Assembly: GCA_040224245.1 (NCBI GenBank)
Contig: JBEGIR010000070.1
Span: 24,897-88,896, forward strand
Length of the DNA: 64,000 nt
Direction: 5' to 3'
Source of the DNA: Puniceicoccaceae bacterium
GTDB taxonomy: Bacteria > Verrucomicrobiota > Verrucomicrobiia > Opitutales > JAFGAQ01
The position numbers were made by a program, and so were the translations under genes. The stretch's first letter is position 1, and each line of letters opens with the position of its first letter. Positions 63,818-64,000 of the stretch are shown here, in pieces. The notes under the pieces are model-generated. The model saw only the letters and a program-made list of their open reading frames with translations. It did no database searches and had not been told where the DNA came from.

Positions 63818-64000
63818 GCTTCGAGATCGATCTCCCGTACCTCAGCTTTTCCTTTCTCTAGGTTTTCCTGAGCCGAAGCCAGTCTTTTAGCGTTCGCTGG
63901 ACTCCTGAGAAGATAAGCGGTCTCCTCAAGGGCCTCGTAGTCCTCCAGCGAGATCATGACGACGGACTGGTTCCTCTTGCGAGTGATGATGACCGGGTCT
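63814..64000 (-). CDS. yefM: YefM/Phd-type antitoxin, C-terminal part (runs off the right edge)
   Basis: Sixty-one codons plus stop are visible on the minus strand. They read DPVIITRKRNQSVVMISLEDYEALEET followed by AYLLRSPANAKRL and an acidic tail ending REIDLEA, exactly the YefM pattern. The first ~20 residues lie beyond the window. It binds and inhibits YoeB and represses the operon. The stop overlaps the toxin start by 4 bp. Confidence 0.93.
   Translation of the reverse strand, partial: DPVIITRKRNQSVVMISLEDYEALEETAYLLRSPANAKRLASAQENLEKGKAEVREIDLEA

Noticed and set aside
1..64000. CRISPR arrays, complete insertion sequences, rRNA genes
   Set aside because: No regularly spaced short repeats, no transposase frame and no rRNA sequence were found.

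Overview
The window looks like chromosomal DNA of a Gram-negative heterotroph, most likely a Verrucomicrobiota of the Opitutales/Puniceicoccales type. That placement is an inference from gene content: a sialate-O-acetylesterase-like enzyme, a PL26/YetA-like lyase, a CE2-like esterase, very large propeller-type hybrid histidine kinases, DUF2339-DUF3999, PhoX, and many dispersed intergenic repeats. No rRNA or marker gene is present to prove it. Base composition is moderately GC-rich, apart from an AT-rich restriction-modification islet at 24.2-26.6 kb and the toxin-antitoxin region after 62.2 kb.

Layout. 1-6.1 kb: the end of a CstA-type transporter, a small unknown gene, a SNF2 helicase, a polytopic membrane protein and an orphan PhoU. 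6.2-8.5 kb: a PixA/AidA-family protein and a TPR histidine kinase. 8.5-11 kb, minus strand: an SGNH esterase and a hipBT-like pair whose kinase has lost its catalytic residues. 11.1-15.3 kb: the DUF2339/DUF3999 envelope pair and Dps, closed by a hairpin. 15.4-21.8 kb: a secreted unknown, a PAS hybrid kinase, an FkbM methyltransferase and a two-part esterase. 22.3-24.2 kb: a SWIM zinc-finger gene broken in a run of nine G. 24.2-26.65 kb: a small islet with an Eco29kI-like R-M pair and an integrase remnant, lying between tRNA-Leu(CAA) and a decayed copy of part of that tRNA. 26.7-37.7 kb: a PL26-like lyase, a DnaQ-like exonuclease with a DUF294/CBS partner, two EamA exporters, a DUF6314 protein, a TetR and a wrecked RND efflux operon. 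37.9-47.8 kb: a signalling block with two giant hybrid kinases around a small kinase and a NarL-type regulator. 48.2-54.3 kb: PhoX, a glycosidase-like protein with its TetR, a repeat-filled intergenic region and a DUF362-like secreted protein. 54.5-61.8 kb: DUF2294, an M20 hydrolase, astA-astD-astB and a protoporphyrinogen oxidase. 61.9-64 kb: vapBC-like and yefM-yoeB pairs, each followed on its 3' side by a copy of one 335-bp repeat.

How the genes work together. The best-defined pathway is arginine catabolism by succinyl transfer: astA, astD and astB are contiguous, and an M20 hydrolase stands where a desuccinylase would be expected. The R-M pair and the two toxin-antitoxin modules are mobile accessory functions. 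Several genes are visibly decaying: the SWIM gene, the RND pump, the integrase, and functionally the HipT-like kinase. The most unusual signals are the degenerate HipBT pair, the toxin-antitoxin-plus-repeat units, the tRNA-flanked R-M islet, and a fused efflux pseudogene with two independent lesions.
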